A stretch of DNA of 64,000 nucleotides, taken from assembly GCA_014871385.1 (NCBI GenBank), contig CM026424.1, positions 6,067,320 to 6,131,319 of the forward strand, in the 5' to 3' direction. The notes beneath the pieces were generated by a model. That model saw nothing but the letters and a program-made list of their open reading frames with translations. It had not been told where the DNA came from and did not search any database. Both the position numbers and the translations under genes were made by a program. This DNA is from Ceratodon purpureus (lineage: Eukaryota; Streptophyta; Bryopsida; Pseudoditrichales; Ditrichaceae). Shown here in pieces: positions 10,012 through 21,900 of the stretch; within the stretch, counting starts at the first letter, position 1; each line of letters begins with the position of its first letter.

Positions 10012-10169
10012 TGGGGGCCGCGCGGACGCGAGCCCCCGCTGCCACAAATTATGACGTGCATGCCCTCCGTGGAGAGATGCTACAGTCACCCGGCCCGAAG
10101 TGCAATGGGGCAGGCTCCTCTAGGCCATCCACCTTCCGGATCATGGATCGACCCCGCCCAGGTAAGTGA
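10012..10169 (-). ncRNA. U1: U1 spliceosomal snRNA, copy 2
   Basis: Same structure as copy 1, offset by 1331 bp, with four substitutions across about 158 nt. The Sm site is at plus-strand 10042-10050 and the ACTTACCTG 5' arm ends at 10167. Stem-loop 1 reads CATGATCCGG, closer to the usual U1-70K binding loop than copy 1. The 5' terminus again has TC instead of AT. The sequence after the terminal hairpin does not give a clean 3' box. Confidence 0.93.
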
Positions 10170-10193
10170 GTAACACATCGCCATTTCATGTTC

Positions 10194-10239
10194 ATATACT
10201 CGCCTGCGCGGACACCCAGCGTCTTTGCTTATGGGGTAT
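10194..10239 (-). promoter_or_regulatory. U1 copy 2 promoter elements
   Basis: AGACGCTGGGTGT lies at 10212-10224 and ATACCCCAT at 10231-10239, exactly 43 and 62 bp upstream of the RNA start as in copy 1. A TATAT box is present at about -26 to -30 (10194-10199). Confidence 0.68.
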
Positions 10240-11006
10240 GCTTAGAACCCTCAAGCCCTGAAGCAAAGCTGAATGCAGAAAGAAGCGATATGCTTGGGCC
10301 GTGAGCAAGTACGGAGAAATGGAAATAATCGGAAACGTAGGTTGGTTATCATTTAGTAATTTAATCCTGTGTTCCTCAATCTGGACGCCGAGTTAACGAC
10401 TTTGTGAATAGAAGGTGTTGGCCGTGAGTACGTTACATGGATGATGCAGTAGATATCCTCACCCAGAACTGTTTGGCGCGGTCCTTCAAACCTCCTCTAA
10501 ACATAGTCGAAGAGAAGTTGGAGGTGGCAGAGCATGAGAGAATACACTGGGCCCTTCTTGGATTCCATCGTGAGCGCCACGAAAGAACCGGTTTCCATTT
10601 CGACTCGGTCATACAGAGTAGGGTAAATTCTGCTGAAGGTGCTGGACACTGGTGGCCGTGTTCCGTGATCGGTTTGTGATACTCGTGACTGTGAACAAGA
10701 CCACGTCCCTTGCAAACACGTTATATGATTTTGGCAAACTGCCTGGGCAATGCTCATCCTGGGCTCTCTTCTTGACTATACATGGAATTTGTTGACGTTA
10801 AAGGAACCTCGATTGTCAGCAGAGTTGTTTTGCAGCAGGGCTACCTTGACTACTAAGTTAGTTCACTGGAATCACAACGCCATGGAAGGACATCCACAAC
10901 TGAAATGGTGCTGAATTTTGCAAATGCAAGTGTCCCGTTTATTACTTCTTACTTTGGTCTACATTGAACAGATGGTCACTCCACGGTATCAAGAGAATAT
11001 ACAGAG
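10240..11006. other. Intergenic between U1 copy 2 and COQ9; no gene recognised
   Basis: Open frames at 10437-10679 and on the opposite strand at 10497-10757 overlap each other and show no known domain. The right part may include COQ9 3' untranslated sequence. Confidence 0.5.
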
Positions 11007-11007
11007 G

Positions 11008-11100
11008 TCTAGTGGGTGTGTCCAAGTGGTGTTGAAGATACTGTTCCTTCAGTTAATCACGTCCTCTATAATTCGAACCTTTCGTGATCAACCCACTAGA
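11008..11100. other. Nested inverted repeats downstream of COQ9 (tRNA-like fold)
   Basis: A perfect 10-bp outer stem (TCTAGTGGGT at 11008-11017 with ACCCACTAGA at 11091-11100) encloses a second stem, ATCACG at 11056-11061 with CGTGAT at 11083-11088. A small stem TGAAG/CTTCA lies between. The part GTGTCCAAGTGGTGTT resembles a class II tRNA D-arm, and TTCGAAC resembles a T-loop, but the T-stem does not pair. It lies just past the COQ9 stop, so it may fold in that transcript. Confidence 0.4.
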
Positions 11101-11106
11101 ACATAC

Positions 11107-13884
11107 TCAGAATTTCTGAGACCCTAAACCCTTGCTGAAGAGAGAGGAGACAGAGTTGCTCAAACCCATGCTCACGGCCTGCGCCAACTGCGAAGCCTGC
11201 AAGCCAACGAGAAATCAGAAAATTTCAGAATACGGTTCCTCTTACTGACAAAGATTTGAGGATAGCGGAAGTCTCGAAAATTGAACCATCTCTCTTGCTA
11301 AGAGTTGAACTGAACAAGACTTACGAAACTAAACCCTCCAGAAAACAGAGCAGTAACGTCTGAAAACAGCAGGATTCGGATTTATGGGCTTGTAATAGCA
11401 CAACTTGAACACTTGCTCCAGCTTGTAGTTTAGGATCACCGCTGCAATTAGGCAAAATAAAACGTCGCCGATCCTACAATAATTCATGTCGAACTATTCA
11501 CACGATGGAGATATCAGTTGAAATAGTTACCTCTTGTGCAGTCTTTCGGCAATCAACGGCATCCTTTATCCTGCGCTCCAGAAACGCCCATGTATCACGA
11601 TGACCTGCCAAGGAAAGTATGGTACTCATGATGTAAAGCATCTCACAAACCATTACAAAATCATTACTCAGGACTGTACTAAACGTAACGTAAGACGAGA
11701 GGTGCACGGAAATATGTACTGAAATCTACTTAAGAAATCAGGTGATACTCTTGACTGGGAGGCCTATGCGACTTGACAAATAGTCCAATTTTCCATAACG
11801 AATCCCCGGTGGACTTCGCCTAGAACACTTGCTGGCTTAGAAGAAAATGAGTCCTCGGAGACCGCAAATCACTTGTGAGAATTTAGAACAGGCCATACCT
11901 GGAGAATAATCGGTGAGCATATACAGTTCAGTGGCTGTATAAACACCTCCTAACAACGCACGCTTCGTGTACCAATCCATATCTGTCGACCGATCACCGG
12001 CGGCATGCCAGATATCATCCATAAGAACTGCTCTTTGTTTCAGTGCCGTTGCGGCATTCATAGGATGTGCCTGCAAGGACAACGAAACGAGAAATGTTGA
12101 CAGAGAATTCATGCGCTGCAAAAAACAGCAATTTATATATGCAATTACGTCAAGACTGGACAATATGAAAACATAAATTTGACAATGTTATCACCTGGAT
12201 ACTGAGTGCTTGGGGCCATTTTGAGAGAAATGGAATCTGCATTTGTAAACGCAGGCGCACAATCTGTGCTATGCGCTCAGCAAGAAGCATGGAAGACAGC
12301 TCCTTCTCACGAGCCTCGACCTCGTCTTCTAGATGACGATTGCATTCCTCCATGAAGAACTGCAATGAAAGCAATGTACCAAGTATGAAAGCAATGTTTA
12401 ATCCAGGTGTAAGAAACAAATAAAAACAGAAAAAACACCAAAAGACAAGAACACAAGTGGATACATGCTCCATTCCAATTCCAGATTGTAGAGTGCATAA
12501 ATGTTTCGAAAAGAAGTTTCCCACCTCGACAAGAGCGGCCTCTTTGCGTGGAAAAGCTCCCACGATAGCTGGAGATAGCCGAGCGTCCTTGGCACCTTCC
12601 ACAAGTGCAGATTCAGACCATCCTAGCTTTGACTGCATCAAATCCCCATCACAGCTTACAAATGATCAAAACTCAACCCTACATTTACATTATCCTTCAA
12701 AACCCCGAAGATTGTCGCATTCTTCCAACCACAAAACCCAAACCCTAATTTCATTTGCACAAGTCTAGCAAACTGGGCTATACCTGTTATCAGTCAAATG
12801 CAATAATAATGGACTAAAACGCAATATTGAGTTAGCTGTCATCTTTGAATCTAAGGCAGGTTAATACCACGTGGGTCATGGCCGCGCGCAGAACTTGAGT
12901 CTTTTCGTCCACGATCTCCTCTTCGTGTGCTGATTCTCTGCCACTGCTTTGTTTTCCACTTGCTCCCGCTGGCGAGCCTGTTCACATGAACCATCCAATT
13001 CACAATCAATATCAACAGAGCCACCAAAAACTAACATCCAACACATAAGCGTGTAAATTTAAGATTGCAAAGCTGGTCACCAAGCATCTAATCAGCACCT
13101 AAACTCACTGACAGAGTGACACGTCTCCAACATGATTCAGGCTAACATCAAGCGCAAAAAAGATCCTGATTCACGGACTCCAAACCTCACTACTGTAGCG
13201 GACGCATAGTCATTGAGCTGATTGCGAACATCCTCAAAGACACTCCTACGAATAATTCAAAAAAACTCGTCCGCAAGATTCTATCACAACGCAACCGCAG
13301 CTCATCATTGACCGCACCATTCAATGCTGAGTATGTTCTACACGGTTATTAATCAGCAAATGGAGCCTCGTACAATAACAAAAGAAACCCAAAGAAAAAA
13401 ATTAACAAACCCGGTGGATATTCACCAACCTAAAGATAAAAATCTCTAAGAACCAGACTCAATGTCGTGGGCATATGCAACATGCAAATTCCGTAAATCA
13501 TAGTTGTGGATAATTCTTCTCCTACAGATGCTCCCACAGGTCGGCAAATCATCAAACTCATTCAAATTGACCCAAAAACGCTCACGAATCCGCCATTCCA
13601 AAATTCACACTTCACAGATGAACATTAGGTCTCCCACCTGGCGTTGCGGCATCTTCACGCGCGCCAGGCCCAACCGGAGCTCCCGTGGAACTCCCGGGCT
13701 CCGATCCCACGCTCCACGCAAACGACTCCGTCGAAGAGCTCCGGCGGCAGCGGCCAACACTCGTCTGCTGGCACATAATCGGCGCGAGACGCCTGTTGAG
13801 CACATGCGAGCCCGGGGCAGCGCTTGGCATGGCTAGGTTTTTCAACGTCCGAGCGACCTGTACAGCTCGCATCCTCGCACCCAT
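11107..13884 (-). CDS. COQ9: COQ9, ubiquinone biosynthesis protein, mitochondrial
   Basis: Seven coding exons joined by GT-AG introns with matching phases: 13638-13884, 12868-12977, 12525-12632, 12195-12359, 11899-12070, 11531-11604 and 11107-11196, giving 321 residues. The ATG at 13884 starts a basic, serine-rich presequence expected to target mitochondria. The COQ9 fold begins near residue 105 and includes LGWSESAL, LSPAIVGAFPRKEAALVE, WPQAL and the signature IWHAAGDRSTDMDWYTKR, then GGVYTATELYMLTDYSPG. Family role: a lipid-binding partner of COQ7 in the matrix-side complex that makes ubiquinone. The last exon (starting ASQLAQAV, ending SQKF) was found by frame and acceptor at 11197-11198; reading straight through exon 6 to a stop at 11498 is the alternative. 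Confidence 0.92.
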
Positions 13885-15116
13885 TCTCGCAACCCCCTCA
13901 ACCTGCCCAAATCCGCACCAACCCACCCGAAACAAACGCAACTCAACACTACAAAATCAAACCAAATTATTGAACCAAATCAGCGGAGTGGCAAATCTTC
14001 TCCAACTACAACGCTATTCTGCACACGAATTGGAACACGAGAAGGGTCACTCAATATCTGGGTCCCAGGCCTCAGGCTACTACCTAAAGAGTCGTGATGG
14101 CTTGATCAAAACTGGCATGAAGTTACACTATGTACATGCATACAAGCAATCTGCGCACAACCCACGAAGCCATTGATCGATCACGCACTCATCACAACTT
14201 CAACTCGCTGCGAGGACTCTCTGAGGAGAGCATTTCCAAAGCCGTCACCGCACCCGAATGGCGAGTTTTCTACGCCGAACTTACATTTGTGATTCTGGTA
14301 TCTATGGTTTTGTGGTGGTTTCCGGTGCTGTGGCGGTTTTGGTATGCGTTTCGTAACTCCTGCCACGTTCGTTAGTTGCGCGGCTGACGCGTCGAAAGGT
14401 GCGGAACATTCTCTTGAGATTCGACTTCAAACTTGAAGTGGGTTCGGAGTGTCATGGGTCCCAGTTTCTGTGCAATTCGCTTATGAAGTAAGAGCTTTGT
14501 AGTACGTTGGTCAATGCATTTGGATATGAATATCTTTGAGATGTGTAATGGGATCAGTTTCATGTGCAAGTTTCCCTGTGTGCAATGTCCACTGTGTATT
14601 GTACATGATCAGGTCCTGGTTTCTATGACACAATCCGTTGAGAGAACTGAATCAGATTTCAGCAGTAATGCTATCACTGCTAAACTGCACACAGAGTTAC
14701 GTGCTTATCATAATTTATTTGCACGCAGCTGGAGTGGCTGCAAGCGCACAGCAAGACGAGAAACACTTCGAATATGATTCAATGTTGACAACAATGAAAC
14801 ATGTTCACAGGAAACCAGTAAGCAGTCGGTGAGAAACATACATAGAGTTCTGATAATCTGAGGAAGATGTTAACGGCAACCAAGAAAGCTACCAGCTTAT
14901 TGGCACGTCATTTATAAGAATGTTAATCCCTTGAACTCTTTTCATGTTGTCATGCAGGCCCAATTGTATCGAATATTCTAATCTAGCTCCGGACCCGCCT
15001 CTGGACTACTTACTCTGCAAAAAAACCGAAGTGGAACCCCAGCTAATCTCCACCCCATAGTGAGAATCTACTTAATCTCTACATCGCAGTACATGAATGA
15101 TGGCGAAAAAATGCGT
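13885..15116. other. Intergenic between COQ9 and TM9; no gene recognised
   Basis: Contains the COQ9 5' flank and the TM9 3' flank. No conserved coding segment or RNA gene seen. Confidence 0.5.
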
Positions 15117-17108
15117 CTAGTCAATCTTCACAGAGGAGAAGAGGTAGTGAACGAAGTAGAAAGAGACGAGGAACCCCACAGTGCCGGTGGCGAACATGAT
15201 GGCGGTCACCATGAGCAGCGAGTAGCCAACGTAGAGGGCGGCGGACACCGGCCCACTCAAGCTGTGCAGGTCGAAGACAAGGTAGTTGATTGAGTACAGG
15301 AAGACGTAGAAGGCCACGGATCCGGAGGCGAAGAAAGACTTCCACCACCAGCGGTGATCTTCCACGCACAGGTGCATGTAGGTGAGCACCACAGCGACCT
15401 CAGCGCAGACGATGACGAGCAACACCAGCACGATGAACAGGAAGCCGAACACGTAGTACACCCGGCCCATCCAGATGCTCGACATGATGAAGAACAGCTC
15501 AATGAAGAGGGTACCGAAGGGTAAGGTGCCGGCTCCCAGGACCAGCAGCCATGACGGGTACCGCTGGGGCGGAATTTCGCGAGGGATCTGGTTGGTTCGG
15601 ACGGGGAAGGTGATCGGCTCTGCCTTGGCACCGAGGTAGCCTCCGAAGAGAGTCAAGGGCACCGAAATGGTGAACCAGAGAAGGAGGAGGACGAAGAAGA
15701 GGGAGGCAGGGATGGCGCCCGTGCTGCCCACTGACCACAGAATGCTGTTCAGCACGCAGAGGATGATGAAGACGATCCCAGGGAAGAAACAGGCCGTCTT
15801 CAAAGAGATGGCCTTCCATCCAGATGCATTCCCCCGAATGGTGCACCAGAGGCGGGACGCAACGTAGCCAGCGACGGAGCCCAGGAAGAAATACAACAAC
15901 ACCATGCCTGTGAGCAGCATTCCTCGTGACGCAGGGGACATGAAGCCCAGGGCGGCGCAGAAGATCGTCACGACGGCCATGGCCAAGATCTGAACTCCAT
16001 CTCCGACCGTAATGCAGAGAAGTTGGGGGCTCTCAGGCGCGCGGAACACGTCGCCCACAACCAACTTCCACCCAGACAGCTCCTCAGTCATCTGAGACTG
16101 CGATTCCTTGTCGAGTTCCTCGTACTTGGTCAAGTCCCTCCGCACCGTTCTCAGGAAGATCACGAACACGATACCGGCGAGGAACGTGATGACCATGAGG
16201 GAATTCAAGATCGAAAACCAGTGCACGCGAGTCCCCTCCATCTTAAGGTACGAATCCCACCTGCTCGGCCATCGGATGGTGCTATTCTCGAAAACCACAT
16301 CGTAGGAGAAGACGAGTTGCTCCCCGACCTTGATTGTCTGGTGAGCACCATCCGGGCTGCACGTGACAGCCTCCAAAGTCCCGTAATCCTCAACTTTATC
16401 AGCGGCCTTGACATCACGGACGACACTGCAAGGTACTACCTCGAACCCGACCACCATGTTGGTCCCTGTGAGGTTCTTCTCCTTGCCCGAGGGCATGGCA
16501 TCCAGCCCATCCCCAGTGCTCAACATGGCCACCATCGAGGTCTCCCCCTCGTACGGGTGGATGAGCACCTTGAAGCTCAAATGGTTGTAAATATAATGCT
16601 CCTTGCTCCCGTCAAGCTTGAACCCGATGGGCGACCCCGTCCACCGCAGCGGCACCGGCGAGTCCCGCTGCTTCGTGTAGCGCGTCACCGGCAGGTTGTC
16701 CAGCATGAGATTCACCTGGTAGAAGTCGTCGATCCTCTGCGAGAAATGCTTCACGTCCTTCTCCGTCAGGGGCTCCGTGACGCACAGCTTCACATTCATC
16801 TTGTCCTCCCGCATCCTGAACTTGTAGGGCGAATTCTCTATCTCGTCACCCATCAGCAGCTCCCCAATGTTCTCCGCCACCTTCTTGATGCCGTCCTTGG
16901 GCCGGCAGAACGGCAGGCTGTAGTACGAATACGGCAACTCCGTCTCTATCGACGTGATCGAGTTCACCTTCACTCCCAGCTCATTCCCATCTTGATACGG
17001 ATGCAAGTAGCTCCCCGGCAGATAAAACCCCTCCACAATTGCCCACATTTGGACTACCATCATCCAGCACATCACCCCCACTCCCCATCCCCCCCGCGCA
17101 GTCGCCAT
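15117..17108 (-). CDS. TM9/nonaspanin family membrane protein, first paralogue
   Basis: Intronless coding region for 663 residues from the ATG at 17108; the upstream in-frame start at 17117 is GTG. A signal peptide (about 1-27) precedes the mature end FYLPGSYLHPY, typical of the family. The lumenal domain runs to about residue 297 and is followed by nine hydrophobic segments, the first containing WFSILNSLMVITFLAGIVF. The C-terminus SSVKID carries the KXD/E COPI signal that keeps plant TM9 proteins in the Golgi. Family members act in endomembrane sorting and trafficking of transmembrane cargo. This gene is clearly diverged from the two near-identical TM9 genes at 34184 and 46365, so it is the older paralogue. 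Confidence 0.96.
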   Translation of the reverse strand: MATARGGWGVGVMCWMMVVQMWAIVEGFYLPGSYLHPYQDGNELGVKVNSITSIETELPYSYYSLPFCRPKDGIKKVAENIGELLMGDEIENSPYKFRMREDKMNVKLCVTEPLTEKDVKHFSQRIDDFYQVNLMLDNLPVTRYTKQRDSPVPLRWTGSPIGFKLDGSKEHYIYNHLSFKVLIHPYEGETSMVAMLSTGDGLDAMPSGKEKNLTGTNMVVGFEVVPCSVVRDVKAADKVEDYGTLEAVTCSPDGAHQTIKVGEQLVFSYDVVFENSTIRWPSRWDSYLKMEGTRVHWFSILNSLMVITFLAGIVFVIFLRTVRRDLTKYEELDKESQSQMTEELSGWKLVVGDVFRAPESPQLLCITVGDGVQILAMAVVTIFCAALGFMSPASRGMLLTGMVLLYFFLGSVAGYVASRLWCTIRGNASGWKAISLKTACFFPGIVFIILCVLNSILWSVGSTGAIPASLFFVLLLLWFTISVPLTLFGGYLGAKAEPITFPVRTNQIPREIPPQRYPSWLLVLGAGTLPFGTLFIELFFIMSSIWMGRVYYVFGFLFIVLVLLVIVCAEVAVVLTYMHLCVEDHRWWWKSFFASGSVAFYVFLYSINYLVFDLHSLSGPVSAALYVGYSLLMVTAIMFATGTVGFLVSFYFVHYLFSSVKID

Positions 17109-17660
17109 CGCGCTCACTAACCCTCACAACCCCCGCTCTCAAACCTCTCCCAACCCACACATCACCAAGATAACCTCACCTTCATCAAAACCATCCCTCC
17201 CTCTCCCTCGCCACACACCACCATCACCTGCAACCCCATCACCCCACTACTCAGATCTACAGCCACCACCCAACCCTAAGCACACAATTCAACCATCACT
17301 CCCACCGTCCCCAGGTTAACCCTCCCTCCACTTCCCATCACCAAAACACACTCACAAAACCAAACAAACACACCAAAATTCAACCACAACAGACACTCGA
17401 AGCCCAAAAGTCTTAACTTTCCTCCACCACCAAGATGCCCAAACACACACACACACACACCAAAAAATGCAAAACCAAGGAACAAAGCCTAAGTGGTACC
17501 TCACCTAAGCACAGAATTTCACCAAAGATCTCCCCAACAGAAAAACTCAAAAACACACACACACACACTCACCTACATGTTTCACCCACACTCCATTCCC
17601 AAGACAGAGAGAAAATCACATCAAAATGCATGCAAGAAGGAGAGTGATGACTCACCTGTG
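17109..17660 (-). promoter_or_regulatory. 5' leader region of TM9 gene with CA repeats and a likely leader intron
   Basis: A strong donor, CACAG|GTGAGTC on the minus strand at 17655/17654, and possible acceptors near 17233 (TTGCAG) or 17113 suggest an intron in the leader. Two short CA/TG microsatellites lie at about 17442-17461 and 17552-17569. The region is rich in C on the plus strand. Confidence 0.45.
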
Positions 17661-18350
17661 AATCTCTTCCACTGACTGCAAATTGTGTGCTCCAAGATGG
17701 TTTCTTCGGAGAGCCAGATCTGTGACTGTCAAGGAACTCAAACAATGACTACCATAGTTGATGTGTGTTTGTGCTTGAGCACCAATAATGAGCGGCACGG
17801 TGCGGTGGTAGGACCTTGACACGGTCTTGGGGGTCGTGGACTGGAAATGGAAATGGGAAATGGTAGACGAGACTGATGGATCGTGTCCAGAACTGAGTGC
17901 TACAGCCGATCTACCATTTGCATGTTTTTTGAGGGGTTGGAATCTATGAGTGTTGTGGATTGGGGAGGTCTTGTGGCTGTGATCTAGGAGTGGGTGCAGT
18001 AAATTATTGTTGGTTTGGGAGGAGGCTTTCTTGGAATAAGTACTAGCTTATTCATGACTGGAAGTTACAGTGGCACCTGAATGTTTGACAATCATTTTGA
18101 CAGGGCTAGCCAGAGTTGCGGCGTAGAACGGTGGGGAATGGGAAAGCAACTGGGAAAGCCTGGGAGGAGAAACGATGCCTAATTCAGTTGTGCTTTTTCA
18201 TGGGAATGAGTGAGTGAACCCTGCTGGCAGAGTAGCCGGTCATTGGTGTGGAAGCGCTAATTCCATCACCAGGTCAAACTAATTATTGGGCAATTGTCTC
18301 AACTCTCCTTCTTACTTGCTATCTAAGCTAACCTGATTCTGGAGCACTGA
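17661..18350. other. Upstream flank of TM9; no gene recognised
   Basis: Probably TM9 leader exon and promoter at the left end, then ordinary intergenic DNA. Confidence 0.45.
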
Positions 18351-18900
18351 GTTGGGAGAACTGGCAGCTAGTTACAGATTGGCCGGCTGATTTTTAAAAA
18401 AAACCGATTGATATTCAAAGCTTTGGTTAAAATTTGAGATAAATATGTGATATTTAGATTACACTTACATGATACATGGACAATAACCAGATGGATTAGT
18501 AGTTGAGACAAATTGTATTTGAAAATACAGGATAATTACTGATTTTCTTGGAAAACTTCCCGGAAATTGCTCTATATGAAGTTGCTAGATAGTGTACATG
18601 TACTTTACATTGAAGTTAAGTTAACATGATAGAGTAATGAATGGGGAGAACCGGCAGCTAGTTGTGGATTGGCCGCTTATTTTGTAAAAAACACCAATTG
18701 ATATTCAAAGCTTCCGGCTAAAAACCAAAATAAAATATGTGATACTTGGGTGATATTTACATAATATTTGGATAATAATGTAGGGTGATTACTGGTTTCT
18801 TTGAAAAACTCTCCGGACATGGCTATATGTTAGAGGAAGTTGCTGAATAGTGTAACTGTGATTTACAATGAAGTTAATCAAGGAGGTATTATGACTGCAC
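18351..18900. repeat. Imperfect tandem duplication, ~290-bp unit
   Basis: Unit 1 begins at 18351 and unit 2 at 18641, an offset of 290 bp. Shared blocks include GGCAGCTAGTT, GATATTCAAAGCTT, TATGTGATA and GAAGTTGCT in the same order. The copies differ by many substitutions and small gaps, so the duplication is old. Confidence 0.7.
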
Positions 18901-21900
18901 AGTCTGCAAATAGCATTCTTTTCTGTTATAACTCCATTAGAGGGCACACAGATTAAGTATTTTGAAGAATTATGAACTGGGTCCTGCATTACCAATTTAC
19001 CACTCACCAGACACTTTTTTGTGACCGCCGTATGTGGTTTTTAGATGATTTACCGGCAAGTAGAGTGCAGGATTGATTAGGGGAGGGCTCGGAGGCTTAA
19101 TAAGTTCACCAGTACAGTACAATTGCAATGATTTTATTTTGATTTTGATTTCAATTTTTATTTTTTAAATTCTTTTAAATTCTTTTTGAAGCAAATGGTG
19201 ACTTTATTCCACTATGATTTTTATTTTCATCTTTAACACAAACGAACAGTTGCAATGATTTGTTTGGCAATCTTTCGTCTTAAGGGGCCCACTTTAAATC
19301 ACAGGAGGCCCCATGTTGTGATTTTAAATTGTTTGATATTCAGAGGAAACACTACGTTCCTACTGTATTAAGTTGCAGTTTCAGGAAGGACGTGTTTTGT
19401 GTGGTACAGTGACCCAAACGTGACCATGGACTGGAACTCACATGGTCTTTCACGTTATTCGGAAATTCATATAGTAATACCTTGATTTTGTAACAGTTTC
19501 ACCCCATGAAAAAAAAAAAAAAAATAAATTAAATTAAAACCATCATGTCAAAGAGTTCTTTGCATGCTCAATTTTCAGCTTGTGTTGATTTTAGTTGCAG
19601 TGGATCGGTGCCATTTGTTCCAAATAAAAATGAAAAATAGATCATGTAAAACAATGTTGCACGAATTCACATGTTTTCTCACTCAAAACCCTTTTGCCTA
19701 AACCCAAACCTTTGTGACTTTCTACATGCGATTCTTTTGGTGCTTTAGTGGTTGAAAAAATAAAAATTCAATGGATTTTGTGAAACTTGAAGTACCATAC
19801 TAATTTGGGTGTATTCAATGTACATATGTTTTAATGTAACCCATTGAACTTCTAGTGTTTTACATGTTTCTCTTATGGTGTCAGGTTTCAAAGAAACACA
19901 AGCTCCGACCAAGGTAGACCTGGGTGTGGCACCTTGGACTTGGAAGGTAAGCGGGGTAAGTTGCAAGGTGGTTTAGCCAAGTGTTTAGAATTATGCCGGT
20001 TGGAATCATCTCAAAATTTAAAATAGCAATGAAACAATATTGAAACAATAAAAAAACAATACCGAGTGCCGTGCAATTTTGTTTCAATGTCATATTGAAA
20101 CAATTTAAAATCAATAGGAAAATAATTTTTATTGTATTTTAGTTGAAACAATGATTATTGAAACTATTCAAAATCAATACGAAAACATTGACTTCTTGTA
20201 TCAATTGTAAAATAATTGTTCATTGATATTAAGTTGATACATTGACCATTTATCACAATTATGCTAAAACCATATCTTCTTGTGTCGATATAAAAGCAAA
20301 ATTTTATTGTATTTTAATAGAAGAATCTATTCTAAAAATAGAAATGTGTTTTTTTTACTATAATGAGGTTATCAAAATCGGCAGTAGTTGGGACGTCCAT
20401 GACAACTTTGCCATGTTCTCATTTGCAATGATATCCATGATGAAGATAAGTTACCCTAATTCGTAGCAATTTTCTCAACCTAAATAAATTCTCTTATCTT
20501 TGCAACAATTCTATATCAAGCACTCTACTTCTCGTAATAGTGCATATACTAGTTTGAAACTTTCAAGACAATTTGCCAAATCTTCTGTTGAAGAAAACCC
20601 AGTATATTTTGCATTCACCAGAACTAAGAATGAGCCTACTCCCTCAACGATCTATCTCAATTTATTTAGTAGGTATTCACTTTCTTTAAAGTGGAATTTT
20701 GATGAAATAGAATGATCACAAGACTTTATCTATGAAGGCGCGGGTTTGAGAGAATGAGATGTATTTGTGGAGTAGATAGATGATGCTCGTTTGGTTCTGT
20801 GAAGGTTGTAGGTGTGAGTTTACTTTCTCGAGGTCTTGTTAATTAGTCAATTCACTATATACTCATGAAACTTGAGCGCTTGAAACAATCATCATCTACT
20901 AGTGGCTTACATATGAGGCCCATAGATCAAGAGTATGCATAGATAATGCCTCACATTCACAAAGCATCAACATTAAATGGTTCATTCATCCACCTAATTT
21001 GTAAAAATTGACCATTTATAAAAATTGCATTAATGCACATTCATTTAAATATACAATTTCCATAAATCATGCTTTTACAATTTTTCACTTTCATATCTTT
21101 TTATTTTTTTTAAGCATTATTTGCATAAATTATTACTTAGTCATGGACATCTTTCTTGCTATGTGCATCGTATGGATTCATAAAAATGAATCCAAAAATC
21201 TTAGTATGGTCATTGTTTGGAAAGTAATAAGAGTCTTTTAATTTCTTCTAAGCATCATTTTATACCATCATTGCAACATTTTAATGCTATTAAAACCATT
21301 CTGTAATAGTGATGGTAGTCACTTCGTTAACATTAATACTTTTAAAATAACAATATGATCATTTGATCAAATAAATGTTGTCATAATTATCTTAAAAATA
21401 TAAGAGAATAAATTGAATCATAACATGTAATAACTCAGTTTTTAAAATAGAAATTTATGTAAAAAATTTAATATTTTGATTTAATCCAAAAATAATTAAT
21501 AAAAATTAATTATTACATTAAATTATACATTGATTTAATTATTTATAGAAAATATATTTATTCAAATTAAAAATCTACAACTTACACTCTATGCCAGCGC
21601 ATGCTCATACATCTAAAAACTTTGCGCTTGAACAAATTCATTTGTAGTTTTCTAAATAGTGTAAATCTTCAAAATTTGAATGTAAAAGGACATTTAAAAA
21701 ATAATTAAGTAAGAGAGAAAATTAAAGATAAGATTGAAGTGAGAAGTGTTTAATATTAACAATTATTAATGTTTCTAATTTTATTTTATTATTTTCTATT
21801 TTTGAATTTAATAAAGCACTATCCATGGTTTTTTTACAAACAATAAGTTGCATTTCATTCATTTGTTGTAGCTTTCATGTGAATCTTCTTTATAATCATG

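Noticed and set aside
11498-11531. COQ9 ending by read-through of exon 6
   Set aside because: A good donor at 11530-11529 and a later exon at 11107-11196 with a plausible COQ9 C-terminus and a matching phase are a better model.
16023-17120. 365-residue plus-strand frame opposite the first TM9 gene
   Set aside because: Antisense shadow of the TM9 coding region, rich in His and Arg, with no recognisable family.
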